The translations under genes and the position numbers were made by a program. Below are positions 32,625-41,668 of a stretch of DNA of 64,000 bases, piece after piece. The stretch covers positions 1-64,000 of the forward strand of contig JBBAFB010000002.1 in assembly GCA_041655595.1 (NCBI GenBank). The letters run 5' to 3'. Position 1 is the first letter of the stretch. The number at the start of each line of letters is the position of its first letter. Origin of the DNA: JBBAFB01 sp041655595 (GTDB lineage Bacteria; Bacillota; DULZ01). The notes beneath the pieces are model-generated. The model ran no database searches. It was given only the letters and a program-made list of their open reading frames with translations, and was not told the DNA's origin.

Positions 32625-34307
32625 GTGGCGAAAACCAGTTTTTTTAATAAGTTGAGCGTTCGCTTGTCCATTAATCTGGCAATTATTGTTCTGGTGGTTT
32701 CTCTGACTAATTTCCCCTGGATCTCCGAACGCTTGAAATTAAACCTAGAGTGGGAGCTGGCGGAAAAAGCTAGGGTGGCCACCTCTTTGTTTGTAGAGAC
32801 CAGATTTTTCCCGGGGGGAAATGATTTGAATAATGGCCCTATTGCTGATTGGGTAAGGGTGGCGGATTTTAAACACAGAACTGTTTCAGCGACGGAGCAG
32901 TCCATTAATAAACTCTACAAAGAAAAATCCTGGTTGTTTAACGAAATCCTATTTGATACCGGCCGGGTTGAGTCCCTCCCCACTGCGACACTTGCTTTAG
33001 TGGAGGAGTTTATAAAAGACCCCGAGGTTCAAGAAGTTTGGGATATCCGAACAAGTGCCAAAGAAAAAATGTTTTACTATTTTGCCCCGGTACGCGTGGA
33101 GGAATCCTGTTTAAGTTGTCATGGAAGTGAAAACACTTTTGCCTCCTTTGAAGGGATACCCACCTACACCCGGGATCAGCTGCTTGGTGTGATTGGGCTG
33201 GAGATGCCTATGTTTGCTCAAAACAAAATGATTAAAATGGAGCTAACATTGCAGATGGTGTTTATTGTTCTAATGCTGACCTTAATTGCCTTTGCAGTTT
33301 TTATCTTTGTGCAGAGGGCAGTAGAGCAGCCGCTTAACAAGTTGATATTGGTAGCCCAAAAATACGGGCAAGGCCATTTAGATAGTCCTTTTCCCAAGAT
33401 CAATGCACCGGCAGAAATAGAGCTGATGGCTGAGCAGTGGTTCGCTATGACTGAGCGGCTAAAGGGTTTTTATATTGACCTGGAGCATCAAGTTAAAGAA
33501 AGAACCGCTAAATTAAAGGAAGCCAACAGAACCTTGGAGGAGCAAAAAAGGGAACTGGAGGAAGCCAATAAAATAAAATCGGAGTTTTTGGCCAGCGTCA
33601 GCCACGAGCTGAGAACACCCCTAACTTCAGTTATTGCTTTTGTGGAGTTGTTGTTAGAAGGTATTGGCGGGCCTGTTAACGAACAGCAAAGAGACTACTT
33701 AGAAGGCGCTTTGCGGGGCAGCCATCGTTTGGAGGATTCAATCAATGATTTATTAGATATGGCAAAAATTGAGGCAGGGAATGCCAGCCTTTACCCTACT
33801 TATTTTTCCCTTGAGGATCTGGTTTTGGATTTAGAAAAAAGGCTGCATTCCTTGATTTTAACAAAAAGAATTGATTTCAGAATTGAGTTAGCAACTGGGC
33901 CGGAGAAAATTTACGGGGACAGAGAAAAAATAGAAAGGATTTTGCTGAACCTGCTCAGCAACGCCGTTAAATTTACTCCCGTTGGCGGCATGGTCTCCAT
34001 TAAAGCTGAAACAAATGATCAAGGGCTGGTTGTTCAGGTTAAGGATACAGGTTTGGGCATTAAAAAGGAGGACCAACAATATATATTTGATGCCTTTAGG
34101 CAAGTGGACGGCTCCACAACAAGAGCATACAAGGGTACTGGTCTGGGCTTGGCAATTGCTAAAAAATATGTAGATTTACACGGAGGTTTTATCTGGGTTG
34201 AAAGTGATTTAGGCAAGGGCTCGACGTTTTATTTCACCATACCTAAAGAGGGGATAGAAACGGAGGTGGTTAAGGATGGAACAGAAAAAGATTTTGGTAG
34301 TGGATGA
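32625..34307 (+). CDS. Sensor histidine kinase with c-type heme (Tll0287-like) domain
   Basis: Membrane sensor kinase, 560 residues. TM1 lies at about residues 14-30, then an extracytoplasmic Tll0287-like (DUF3365) domain with a CXXCH motif, Cys162-Leu-Ser-Cys165-His166, for covalent heme. TM2 is at about 205-228, followed by HAMP, a coiled coil, HisKA with His327 (SHELRTPL) and HATPase_c (NLLSNAVKF, DTGLGI, GTGLGLAI). A redox or gas signal is likely. The GTG start has SD GGGGAAGG. It overlaps its response regulator by 32 bases. Heme attachment would need a cytochrome c maturation system elsewhere. Confidence 0.92.
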   Translation: MAKTSFFNKLSVRLSINLAIIVLVVSLTNFPWISERLKLNLEWELAEKARVATSLFVETRFFPGGNDLNNGPIADWVRVADFKHRTVSATEQSINKLYKEKSWLFNEILFDTGRVESLPTATLALVEEFIKDPEVQEVWDIRTSAKEKMFYYFAPVRVEESCLSCHGSENTFASFEGIPTYTRDQLLGVIGLEMPMFAQNKMIKMELTLQMVFIVLMLTLIAFAVFIFVQRAVEQPLNKLILVAQKYGQGHLDSPFPKINAPAEIELMAEQWFAMTERLKGFYIDLEHQVKERTAKLKEANRTLEEQKRELEEANKIKSEFLASVSHELRTPLTSVIAFVELLLEGIGGPVNEQQRDYLEGALRGSHRLEDSINDLLDMAKIEAGNASLYPTYFSLEDLVLDLEKRLHSLILTKRIDFRIELATGPEKIYGDREKIERILLNLLSNAVKFTPVGGMVSIKAETNDQGLVVQVKDTGLGIKKEDQQYIFDAFRQVDGSTTRAYKGTGLGLAIAKKYVDLHGGFIWVESDLGKGSTFYFTIPKEGIETEVVKDGTEKDFGSG

Positions 34308-34974
34308 CGAAGAGGATATAGTAAAAGTTATTGAACACCGATTGTCTAAGGAGGGGTATAGGATTATCACAGCCGGAGACGGTGAGGAAGCCCTGTGGCT
34401 ATTCCAGCGGGAACGGCCTGATTTAATGATTCTTGATTTAATGTTGCCAAAAATTGATGGATTTGAGGTCTGCAGGTTAATTAGAGAAAAATCTGATGTG
34501 CCCATTATTATTTTGTCGGCAAGAACAGATGAGTTGGACCGTTTGCTGGGTTTTCGAATGGGTGGGGATGATTACATGACCAAACCATTCAGTCCATCTG
34601 AACTAGCCCTTCGCGTTAAAGCCATTTTTAGGCGGATGTCCGGTGTAGAGTCGGCTAATAAAACTGCTTTTGACCTAGTTAAGCAAAAAGGGTTGGAAAT
34701 TAACCCTAACAACTACACGGTAACCTTGGCTGATAAGGAGGTTCAACTGACTCCCAAGGAGTTTAAACTGCTTTGGTTAATGGCTTCTCAACCAGAATAT
34801 GTATTTAGCCGCGAGCAGTTGCTGGAGCAAATTTGGGATAGCGATTCCGTGAAAGATGCCGACAATGTAACGGTTATGATCAGCCGTTTACGGGATAAAA
34901 TAGAGGAAAACCCCGGTAACCCCAGCTATATTAAAACAGTGTGGGGTGCTGGTTATAAATTTTCCAGCAGCTAA
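34276..34974 (+). CDS. OmpR/PhoB-family response regulator
   Basis: 232 residues. Receiver domain with Asp10, Asp11, phosphorylation site Asp54 (MILDLMLPK) and Lys in MTKPF. The C-terminal winged helix (VQLTPKEFKLLWLMASQ, then VMISRLRDKIEENPGNPSYIKTVWGAGYKF) is complete. The start lies inside the end of the heme-sensor kinase gene behind GGAGGTGG, so the pair is coupled. Targets unknown. Confidence 0.94.
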   Translation: MEQKKILVVDDEEDIVKVIEHRLSKEGYRIITAGDGEEALWLFQRERPDLMILDLMLPKIDGFEVCRLIREKSDVPIIILSARTDELDRLLGFRMGGDDYMTKPFSPSELALRVKAIFRRMSGVESANKTAFDLVKQKGLEINPNNYTVTLADKEVQLTPKEFKLLWLMASQPEYVFSREQLLEQIWDSDSVKDADNVTVMISRLRDKIEENPGNPSYIKTVWGAGYKFSSS

Positions 34975-35057
34975 AACAGCCGGAAAGATAAAAAATACAG
35001 ATTTTACCCGGCTAATTTTTGCCTCTTTGCTCAAACTATGAGCAGGAGGTGGTTAAA

Positions 35058-35303
35058 ATGCAACAAAGTATTCATTGCAGTGTAGATAACTGTCACTATT
35101 GGCACGAAGGCAACAGGTGTCACGCTGATCAGATCATGGTAACAGCGGATACGATTGGTGCTTCAATGCCCGATAGTTTTGATGCATTGCAAGCAGCTAA
35201 TGCACCGTCTACGCCGGTCAATTCCTGTATGGAAACCTGTTGTAAATCTTTTGTGCAAAAGGGTTCCCAAAGCATTAGAATGGACGGTCTTAAACGCATC
35301 TAG
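35058..35303 (+). CDS. DUF1540 Cys-rich protein
   Basis: 81 residues with two Cys clusters typical of DUF1540: IHCSVDNCHYWHEGNRCHADQI and CMETCCKSFV, which probably bind a metal. The family is common in spore-forming Firmicutes; function unknown. SD GGAGGTGG fits ATG 35058. A terminator follows nine bases after the stop. Confidence 0.82.
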   Translation: MQQSIHCSVDNCHYWHEGNRCHADQIMVTADTIGASMPDSFDALQAANAPSTPVNSCMETCCKSFVQKGSQSIRMDGLKRI

Positions 35304-35311
35304 CTACCCCC

Positions 35312-35342
35312 AGCAGCAATCCGACAGGTTGCTGCTTTTTTT
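35312..35342 (+). terminator. Terminator of the DUF1540 gene
   Basis: AGCAGCAATCC / GGTTGCTGCT hairpin (one bulged T) with GACA loop and a run of T. The rest of the 308-base gap (35304-35611) holds only a short AATTGG/CCAATT inverted repeat and the minus-strand terminator below. Confidence 0.85.
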
Positions 35343-35523
35343 AGTATTTAATTGTTAATCATGATAAATAGCAGTTGGGTTTACCATTTGCAGTTAATTG
35401 GCGAAAATCCAATTCGCCCATATAGGGGTTGATTCAACCTCCACCATCAGCTCTGTTGAAAGGGTCCCTTTCCGCCGCTTGTTCATACCACCAGCAATCA
35501 GTGAAATTGCAAACTCTGCTCAT

Positions 35524-35571
35524 AAAAACACCCCTCGGAAGTAGAAATTTGTTTTCAGCTTTCCCGAGGGG
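35524..35571 (-). terminator. Probable terminator of the ferritin-like gene
   Basis: CCCCTCGG / CCGAGGGG 8-bp stem with a 25-base loop. On the minus strand it is followed by GTGTTTTTATG, so a moderate T run. It lies about 40 bases beyond the ferritin-like stop. Confidence 0.55.
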
Positions 35572-35611
35572 GTTAGATTATATTCCGGTGACCTGCAGTG
35601 CTTTAGAATAT

Positions 35612-36097
35612 TTATCCCAGCAATTCGGCTTTAACAATAGCAAGCTTTCTCAGGTGAGTTTGTTCTTCTTGAATCAAAAGATTAATGACCTCCTTGTCCT
35701 TTTCGGATACAAGTTCCTTTAGTTCTTTAAAGAATAAAATGGTATCCTTTTCAAAGCCCATAGCAAAATTTAAGGCATCAATTTCTGTGTTAACTTTTTT
35801 TAGGGCTTCTTCAGCACTGTTCACCTTGCCAAAGATGTGGGTGTCTACTAAAATTTTAAGATAATCTTCGTATTCACCCGGGTAGGTTTCCCTTAAGTTG
35901 GCAGGAGTTAAATTTGGCAACAGACGCCTAAATGTTTCTTCATGCTTTTTTTCTTCATTTTTTAAATGATTAATTAAATCCTTGACCCCTTGGTCAGTTA
36001 GTTTGTCTTCCAAACCCGCATAAAATATATAGCCATTTTGTTCTATTCTGATTGCAAATTCAACCACTTCACTGGCTTGAAATATCTTCCACATCAT
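35612..36097 (-). CDS. Rubrerythrin/ferritin-like diiron protein
   Basis: 161-residue four-helix protein. The diiron ligands are visible as EVVEFAIRIEQNGYIFYAGL, NEEKKHEETFRRLL and, in the second half, TEIDALNFAMGFEKD and IQEEQTHLRKL (Glu and Glu-x2-His patterns). It lacks the rubredoxin domain of classical rubrerythrin, but a separate 50-residue rubredoxin-like gene lies just upstream. Probable peroxide or oxygen defence. The SD AGGAGGTA sits before the paired ATGs at 36097/36094. Confidence 0.87.
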   Translation of the reverse strand: MMWKIFQASEVVEFAIRIEQNGYIFYAGLEDKLTDQGVKDLINHLKNEEKKHEETFRRLLPNLTPANLRETYPGEYEDYLKILVDTHIFGKVNSAEEALKKVNTEIDALNFAMGFEKDTILFFKELKELVSEKDKEVINLLIQEEQTHLRKLAIVKAELLG

Positions 36098-36106
36098 TTG
36101 TACCTC

Positions 36107-36259
36107 CTATTTCTTTTCTTGGGGATCTACTAAACCACATTCCGGAGTATAGCAAGTATCATCCACAAAGGGGCATTTATTGTGACACTGGGGGCAAACT
36201 TCAGGCGGGGCCTCTGCTGTGAGTGTGTATCCGCAAATTGAGCAACGCCAGTTAATCAT
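36107..36259 (-). CDS. Rubredoxin-like small protein
   Basis: 50-residue protein: [20 protein letters not shown], then [11 protein letters not shown], i.e. two Cys-x2-Cys pairs as in the rubredoxin-like end of rubrerythrin. A further Cys pair (DTCYTPECG) is unusual for a plain rubredoxin. Perfect SD AGGAGGT is six bases before the ATG at 36259. It ends nine bases before the ferritin-like start, so the two form an operon that together rebuilds a split rubrerythrin (inference). Confidence 0.82.
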   Translation of the reverse strand: MINWRCSICGYTLTAEAPPEVCPQCHNKCPFVDDTCYTPECGLVDPQEKK

Positions 36260-36335
36260 GATTTCACCTCCTGTTATTTTGCAATCTTACTCCATTTTTT
36301 ATATTCGGTGGAATAAGGCCTTTTCCTTTATTCCC

Positions 36336-36359
36336 AAAAAAAAAGGCTTCGAAAAGCCG
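36336..36359 (-). terminator. Terminator of the small minus-strand gene
   Basis: On the minus strand CGGCTTTTCGAAGCC followed by nine T; it lies just beyond the stop of the 83-residue gene. Confidence 0.8.
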
Positions 36360-36363
36360 TTAT

Positions 36364-36615
36364 TTATTTTACTTGCTTTAACAACCCTTTTAGCGATCTT
36401 AAGTTGTTTTCTTGTTTGCCTTTGTCCTTGTTCTGTAGAGACTGTTCTTTTCTGAGGTTTGAAAAGCTTTGAACACTGCTTGTAAGTTGCCCTACTTTAG
36501 GATCATTTAACAGGTCAAATACATTTTCCAAAGTGTTCAAGGCTTCTACGCCCTGTTTGTTAACAAAGGGCTTTAGGCTTCGCAGAAAATTAATTATTTC
36601 CGTTTGTCCCGACAA
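36364..36615 (-). CDS. Small hypothetical protein
   Basis: 83 residues, helical and polar: INFLRSLKPFVNKQGVEALNTLENVFDLLND, then a Lys/Gln/Asn-rich tail. No signal or membrane segment, no family recognised. It has its own terminator and is divergent from yhaM. The initiator ATG lies behind a weak AGGGAGGG region. The clean terminator and protein-like composition support it being a gene. Confidence 0.55.
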   Translation of the reverse strand: MSGQTEIINFLRSLKPFVNKQGVEALNTLENVFDLLNDPKVGQLTSSVQSFSNLRKEQSLQNKDKGKQENNLRSLKGLLKQVK

Positions 36616-36808
36616 GCTAAACCCTCCCTTGATAAATTTTTACTAATATAGTTTATTTCAATTAACACTAACTGCTACTATAAAAGGGTGAGCAGGAAAG
36701 CTCTTAATAATTTGAAAGAGGCAGCTATATTGGCAGGATTTAAGGCCCCAGAAGGCGAACCTTTGTTCCATAGTTTCTTTTTAAATAATTACCGGGGGTG
36801 CTAAAAAA

Positions 36809-37747
36809 ATGAAAAAGATTTATCTGTCCGATTTAAATGAAGGGCAGCAGGTTTATAATATTTTTCAGGTTAAAAAAAAGGAGCTGGTTCCTTTTAAAGA
36901 AAAACAGGGGAAGTTTCTTTCCTTAGTTCTGGGAGACAGAAGCGGTGAAATGGATGCGAAGGTTTGGGAAAGGGCAGAGGACTTGGCCCAGGGTTTTGTT
37001 TTGCACGATTTCATCGTAGTAAAGGGTGTTGTTACAAAATACAATCAAAAATTGCAAATAACTATTGAAAATCTTAAAAAAATTGTGGTTAAGGACAAGG
37101 ATTTGTTCCACTTTTTGCCGGTTTCTCCCCGGGATGGGGACGAAATGTGGGCGGAATTAGGCAATGTGATTAATATTATTACGAACAAGCATTTAAAAGC
37201 TTTGGTTAACCAGGTATTTTCCGATCTTGATCTAGCCGATAAATTTCGAAGAGCTCCGGCGGCTAAATCTCACCACCAGGCTTATCTGGGCGGCTTGTTG
37301 GAGCACACACTAAATGTGGCTCTGGTAGCGAAAAAAATCGGCGAAAACTATGCGGAAACGGATCTTGATTTGCTGTTAACGGGAGCCTTATTCCATGATA
37401 TAGGTAAGGTTGCCGAGTTTTCCTATGATAAAGTAATTGATTACAATGATGCCGGCAGGTTGTTGGGGCATATCGTAATGGGGGCAAGCCTAATAGATCA
37501 AAAAATTGCGGCGATTGATCAATTCCCCGAAATTTTGCGGGTTAAGGTTTTGCACATGATAGTAAGCCACCATGGAAAGTATGAATGGCAATCTCCGAAA
37601 CGCCCCAAGTTTTTAGAAGCGGCTATCTTGCATCAAGCGGATCTTTTGGATGCGGAAGTGGATAAGTTTGTTAAGGTTAAAACGGAAGAAACCGAGGAAT
37701 TGTGGCCCTATGTAAGAAACCTTGATCGTTATGTTTTTAAAGGTTAA
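36809..37747 (+). CDS. yhaM: 3'-5' exoribonuclease YhaM
   Basis: YhaM/CBF1-type exonuclease: an N-terminal OB fold (LSLVLGDRSGEMDAKVWERAED, about residues 36-57) and a C-terminal HD domain with His in GGLLEHTLNV, the HD dyad in GALFHDIGKVAEF, and HMIVSHHGKYEW. Length 312 matches the family. It removes nucleotides from single-stranded RNA and DNA 3' ends. It starts a run with yhaO and yhaN 14 bases downstream, as in Bacillus, and with addB/addA. Confidence 0.93.
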   Translation: MKKIYLSDLNEGQQVYNIFQVKKKELVPFKEKQGKFLSLVLGDRSGEMDAKVWERAEDLAQGFVLHDFIVVKGVVTKYNQKLQITIENLKKIVVKDKDLFHFLPVSPRDGDEMWAELGNVINIITNKHLKALVNQVFSDLDLADKFRRAPAAKSHHQAYLGGLLEHTLNVALVAKKIGENYAETDLDLLLTGALFHDIGKVAEFSYDKVIDYNDAGRLLGHIVMGASLIDQKIAAIDQFPEILRVKVLHMIVSHHGKYEWQSPKRPKFLEAAILHQADLLDAEVDKFVKVKTEETEELWPYVRNLDRYVFKG

Positions 37748-37761
37748 AGGGGGAGATTAAT

Positions 37762-38913
37762 TTGATTAGCTTTTTACATTTAGCAGATTTGCATTTGGGT
37801 TGGCAACCAAATTTTTCGGACCGGGAACTGGGGGTTGAAATAGGTGCCGAAAGAGATGGATTTTTAAAAGCAGTAGTGGATTTTGCCTTGGACCCCGAAA
37901 ATAAAATTGATTTAGTTATCATTGCGGGGGATTTGTTTGAAAGTCACCGCCCAGTTGCGAAAGTTATTGGTCAGGTGATGAAGGAATTGACCCGTTTAGT
38001 AAGGGGTGGTATTCAGTTAGTGACAGTGCCCGGTAATCATGATGAGATCACTTACCCTGACAGCGTTTATCGTCAGGAACAAAATCGCTGGCCGGGGTTC
38101 CTGGTGACTAATCCTTCACCTCAATTGTCCTTCCGATTGGATGTCAACAGAAAACAGGTTTTTGTTTACAGCTTGGCATATACAGGGGGAATAACCGGCT
38201 TTACGGATACACTAAAGGACTTTCCTCGGGAAAAAGAGGAAGGTTTTCACCTAGCGATTTTTCATGGCAGTTATATTGACGGCGATCCCGGCTGGGAACT
38301 GGGGACCAGGAGTCTTCCCTTGGATGCCAAAAGTTTGGAACAAGCTAATTATGATTATGTAGCACTGGGTCATTTTCATTCTCATCGGGTTTTTCAATTT
38401 GGAAAGGGAATCGGAGCCTATGCAGGTGCCATTGCAGATAAGGGTTTTAATGATTTAGGGACCGGATTCCTGTTAAAGGGGATTTGGCGACAAAATATGG
38501 GGGTGCAATTGGAGAGAATACCTTTAACGGTAAAACCAAAATTTGAAAAATTAGAGATTGACTTAAGTAGGTTCAACAATTCGGATGAGCTGTTGTCGGC
38601 CGTCGAGGAATTAGGCAGGCCTGATGCCGTAATGCAAGTGGAGCTCAAAGGCATGAGGAACTTTTTATTTGAGCCCAAAAACTTAAGGGAAAGGTTGTTG
38701 CCTTTTTTTCGCTACGTGGAAATCATTGATCAATCGTTTTTTTTATCGGCTGCAGAATTGGAAAAAATGGCTCGAGAAAAAACCATCACGGGGTTTTTCC
38801 TCCGAGGAATGCTGGAAAAGCTTAAGGAGGCTGTCACAGACGAGCAAAAGCGGCTGTTAAATCGAGCTTTAGTAAAAGGCATACAGGCATTGAAAGGGGG
38901 GGACAAAAGTTGA
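37762..38913 (+). CDS. yhaO: SbcD-like nuclease subunit YhaO
   Basis: Mre11/SbcD-like DNA-repair exonuclease subunit. Calcineurin-type motifs appear in order: LHLADLHLGW, IAGDLFESHR, PGNHDEITY, IFHGSY and ALGHFHSHR. The C-terminal part is a capping/partner-binding region. TTG start with SD AGGGGGAG. It overlaps yhaN by four bases; the pair corresponds to an SbcCD-like complex. At 383 residues it is normal. Confidence 0.9.
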   Translation: MISFLHLADLHLGWQPNFSDRELGVEIGAERDGFLKAVVDFALDPENKIDLVIIAGDLFESHRPVAKVIGQVMKELTRLVRGGIQLVTVPGNHDEITYPDSVYRQEQNRWPGFLVTNPSPQLSFRLDVNRKQVFVYSLAYTGGITGFTDTLKDFPREKEEGFHLAIFHGSYIDGDPGWELGTRSLPLDAKSLEQANYDYVALGHFHSHRVFQFGKGIGAYAGAIADKGFNDLGTGFLLKGIWRQNMGVQLERIPLTVKPKFEKLEIDLSRFNNSDELLSAVEELGRPDAVMQVELKGMRNFLFEPKNLRERLLPFFRYVEIIDQSFFLSAAELEKMAREKTITGFFLRGMLEKLKEAVTDEQKRLLNRALVKGIQALKGGDKS

Positions 38914-41585
38914 AAGGGGTCCAATGGGAAACAATCAGCCTGGAGGGTTTTGGCCCTTTTACAACAAAAAAAGGGCTCAAGCTGGAACCTGGGTTAAACT
39001 TATTGATTGCACCGAATGAAACAGGTAAATCTACCATAGCAGAGGGTTTAAGGGCTGTAATTTTCGGCTTGCCTAACTCTAAAGACCCGGTAGGTTTTAC
39101 GACCGCTCGTTTTCGCTCCTGGCAAAGTACTGATAATTTTGCGGGGGAAGTAAGCTTTATGGTTGCAGGGAAACGGTATCGAATCAGCAGAGATTTTGCC
39201 AGCCACAGGGTTGTGATTGAAAAAAAGGTCTTTGATCTATGGGAAGTTCAGCTGGAAACCGAGCATAACCCTGCTGCTTTAAAAACCGTTGGTGATTACC
39301 AGAGCTATCTTGAAAAACTGTTTGGTTTAACCAGCGGCAAATTATTTGCAGATACATTTTATCTTACCCAGCCTTTGCCGGAAAACGACAGGCTTGCCGA
39401 AGAACTGAGAATCTTACTGTCCGGCTCGGGAAGCGACTACGAAAATTCATTAAAATTGTTGGAAGATGAGATGGCCGGTTTTACTAAATTTTTAAAAGAA
39501 AGGGGTTTCCCTCGGAATAAAAATAACAATCGCCGGTTGGAAGAATTAGAGGAGCAAATACTAAATTTAGAAAACGGACTAAAGGAAGCCCGAGGGCAGG
39601 TAGATGAGCTGCAGCATGTTTTGGTGCAAGCTAATCAAGTAACGGAAGACCTGAAAAGCAATCAGGCTCAATACCAAAACAAAACTGCCTTCTACAAGGC
39701 CTGGCAGGAGGGAAGGCGTTTGCAATCCCGTTATGAAGAACTTCTGGAAAAACAAGTTAAGCTTACCAAAACTAAAGAAGAATTGCTGTTTTTAGAGGCC
39801 CGGATAAATAATGTTAATCAGGAAATAGCGGGTTCTTATCAAGATTTTTTGGGGCTCAGCAAGGAATTTCCTGAAGAACTTGAACAAATGTTAAAATGGG
39901 AAGAGGAAATCTTGCGCTTAACGGAAAATGCCTTGAAGCTGGGAAAAGAGCTTGAAGATCAGAAGGATAGCCTATTGCGTCTTTCTGACAGATTAGCGGG
40001 ATTTTATCACTTTCAGCAAAATCCTCATTTTGTGGTTGATTTTAAGGTGTTTAAAAGAACAGAGGAAAAATTTTTACAGGAATTAGAACAAGCAAGGCTG
40101 TTATTGGAAGAATTGACGGACTTAAGGGCAAAGGAGGAAGGCAAGGAACGAAGCAAAAAAGTTTTTTTGAAAAGAACTGGAGCAGCCCTGGCGGCGGCAG
40201 CCGTTCTATCCTTGCTGGGAGGGCAAACTGCTGGTGTCTCGGGGTTGGTTGTCGGTTTTATTATTGGCAGCGTTTTAGGTTGGGGTTTAAGCCATTTAAT
40301 CTTTGGTGGCAAGAAGGCCGCCTTACTGCTCCCCCAAACAAAGTCGTTTTTAGCAAGCCTAGCCCGCCGGGATTCTGAATTAAATAAAGCCGTTAAAGAA
40401 TTAACTGTTGCTGAATTACAAGCACTCCTTCTTAGTTTGGATTATTTATTAAATCAAAAAAAGTCTTCGAGCGATCCCCAAGGAAGTTATCAAGAAATGG
40501 CTGAAGCAGAAAGGTTGGAAACTCTCAATGCTACGCCGCTAATGAAGGTACGACGGGAGCTCATTGACCTTGCCAAGCTAATTAGTCCCTACCGGGTGGA
40601 TGTTTCGGTGGAAACGGTCGAAAAAGATTATTTGCAGTATGATCAGCTCAGAAGGGAAAGCAACTTTGGGGAATCGGTTGCTATTAAGCTGGAGCGGGAA
40701 ATTTTTCAAACTGAACAGAAAAAGAAGAATCTTTATACCGAAATTAACTTAGTTAAAGAAAGGTATCCATTTTTGGCGGATCCCTCGTCCAGCGAAGCTG
40801 GAATAATCAAGGAGCGCTGGCAGGTTTTTCAAGGTTTAAAAAATGAGCAGGCCGGATTAATTAGTGAGTTTCAGGGAATCTTGAAGGGTGCTCAAGTTAA
40901 GGATTTAGAGGAACTGGATTTTAGCTTTCATGAAGTTCAGAATCAAGTTATTGGCATTCAAAAAGATCTAAGCGATTTAGGGGTGAAACACCCGGGGTTG
41001 CCTGCTTTTATCGGCAACAAAACCACAGGGTGGGAACAGCTGGAGGAAATGTATGGAAAATTAGAGGAGGAGCTGGCAGACCTTTCGCTGGAGGAAGAAA
41101 GACTCTTGGAGAAACAGCAGGAATTAAAATTAGCTCAAGTAACATTGGAGGGTAAGGGGGCTATTAATATTGCCCAAGGAGAAATAGAATTGCAAGAGCT
41201 TTGTAATATTAAAGAAGGGCTGCTTTTCGAATTAGATGCCTTAGAAATCGCTTATCGGGAATTAAAAAGCACAATTACCGACTATAATCTCTCCTATCGG
41301 GAGCGTCTGGGTGAACAAATAACTTTTTATTTTAATAAATTTACTGATTCTAGCAGGACTATTATAGTTACCGAGAATTTTGAAACCAAAGTTATTGCCG
41401 CCGGGCAGGAAAGAGATGTCCGCCAATTTAGCCAAGGTACCAAGGATTTACTTTTCTTTGCTTTGCGTTTGGCTGTCGGAGATATTTTGGCTGAAGATTT
41501 TCAGTTGCCCTTCGTGTTGGATGACCCCTTTTTGAATTATGATCACAATAGACTGCAGGAGGTTAAGAGACTGCTGCAATCTTAG
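38910..41585 (+). CDS. yhaN: SbcC-like ATPase YhaN, C-terminus frameshifted
   Basis: Rad50/SbcC-like SMC-type ATPase. Walker A LIAPNETGKST is near residue 35, long coiled coils follow, with a hydrophobic hairpin (about residues 430-465) typical of YhaN, and a Walker B/D-loop LPFVLDDPFLNYDHNRLQE at the end. The frame stops right after VKRLLQS. The missing tail, with the H-loop, is readable one frame back in 41586-41668, so the gene carries an apparent one-base deletion near 41575-41585. TTG start overlapping yhaO by four bases. Whether the protein is functional without the H-loop is doubtful. Confidence 0.85.
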   Translation: MKGVQWETISLEGFGPFTTKKGLKLEPGLNLLIAPNETGKSTIAEGLRAVIFGLPNSKDPVGFTTARFRSWQSTDNFAGEVSFMVAGKRYRISRDFASHRVVIEKKVFDLWEVQLETEHNPAALKTVGDYQSYLEKLFGLTSGKLFADTFYLTQPLPENDRLAEELRILLSGSGSDYENSLKLLEDEMAGFTKFLKERGFPRNKNNNRRLEELEEQILNLENGLKEARGQVDELQHVLVQANQVTEDLKSNQAQYQNKTAFYKAWQEGRRLQSRYEELLEKQVKLTKTKEELLFLEARINNVNQEIAGSYQDFLGLSKEFPEELEQMLKWEEEILRLTENALKLGKELEDQKDSLLRLSDRLAGFYHFQQNPHFVVDFKVFKRTEEKFLQELEQARLLLEELTDLRAKEEGKERSKKVFLKRTGAALAAAAVLSLLGGQTAGVSGLVVGFIIGSVLGWGLSHLIFGGKKAALLLPQTKSFLASLARRDSELNKAVKELTVAELQALLLSLDYLLNQKKSSSDPQGSYQEMAEAERLETLNATPLMKVRRELIDLAKLISPYRVDVSVETVEKDYLQYDQLRRESNFGESVAIKLEREIFQTEQKKKNLYTEINLVKERYPFLADPSSSEAGIIKERWQVFQGLKNEQAGLISEFQGILKGAQVKDLEELDFSFHEVQNQVIGIQKDLSDLGVKHPGLPAFIGNKTTGWEQLEEMYGKLEEELADLSLEEERLLEKQQELKLAQVTLEGKGAINIAQGEIELQELCNIKEGLLFELDALEIAYRELKSTITDYNLSYRERLGEQITFYFNKFTDSSRTIIVTENFETKVIAAGQERDVRQFSQGTKDLLFFALRLAVGDILAEDFQLPFVLDDPFLNYDHNRLQEVKRLLQS

Positions 41586-41668
41586 CTGAGGACAGACAAG
41601 TTTTTCTTCTTAGTCATAGAGAAGAATTAACTGATTGGGGTAATAAGGTGGATATCGGGAGGATGTGA
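41586..41668 (+). pseudogene. yhaN: Out-of-frame C-terminal tail of yhaN
   Basis: In the -1 frame relative to yhaN this segment reads AILAEDRQVFLLSHREEL, then TDWGNKVDIGRM and a TGA at 41666-41668. That is the expected end of an SbcC/YhaN ATPase, with the H-loop His in LLSHREE. The TGA abuts the addB start at 41669, the layout expected if the intact gene once ran through. A sequencing error, a true mutation or recoding are all possible. Confidence 0.75.

Noticed and set aside
35429..35722. 97-residue plus-strand frame before the ferritin-like gene
   Set aside because: It runs through the minus-strand terminator and antisense to the ferritin-like 3' end, with no SD or recognisable domain.
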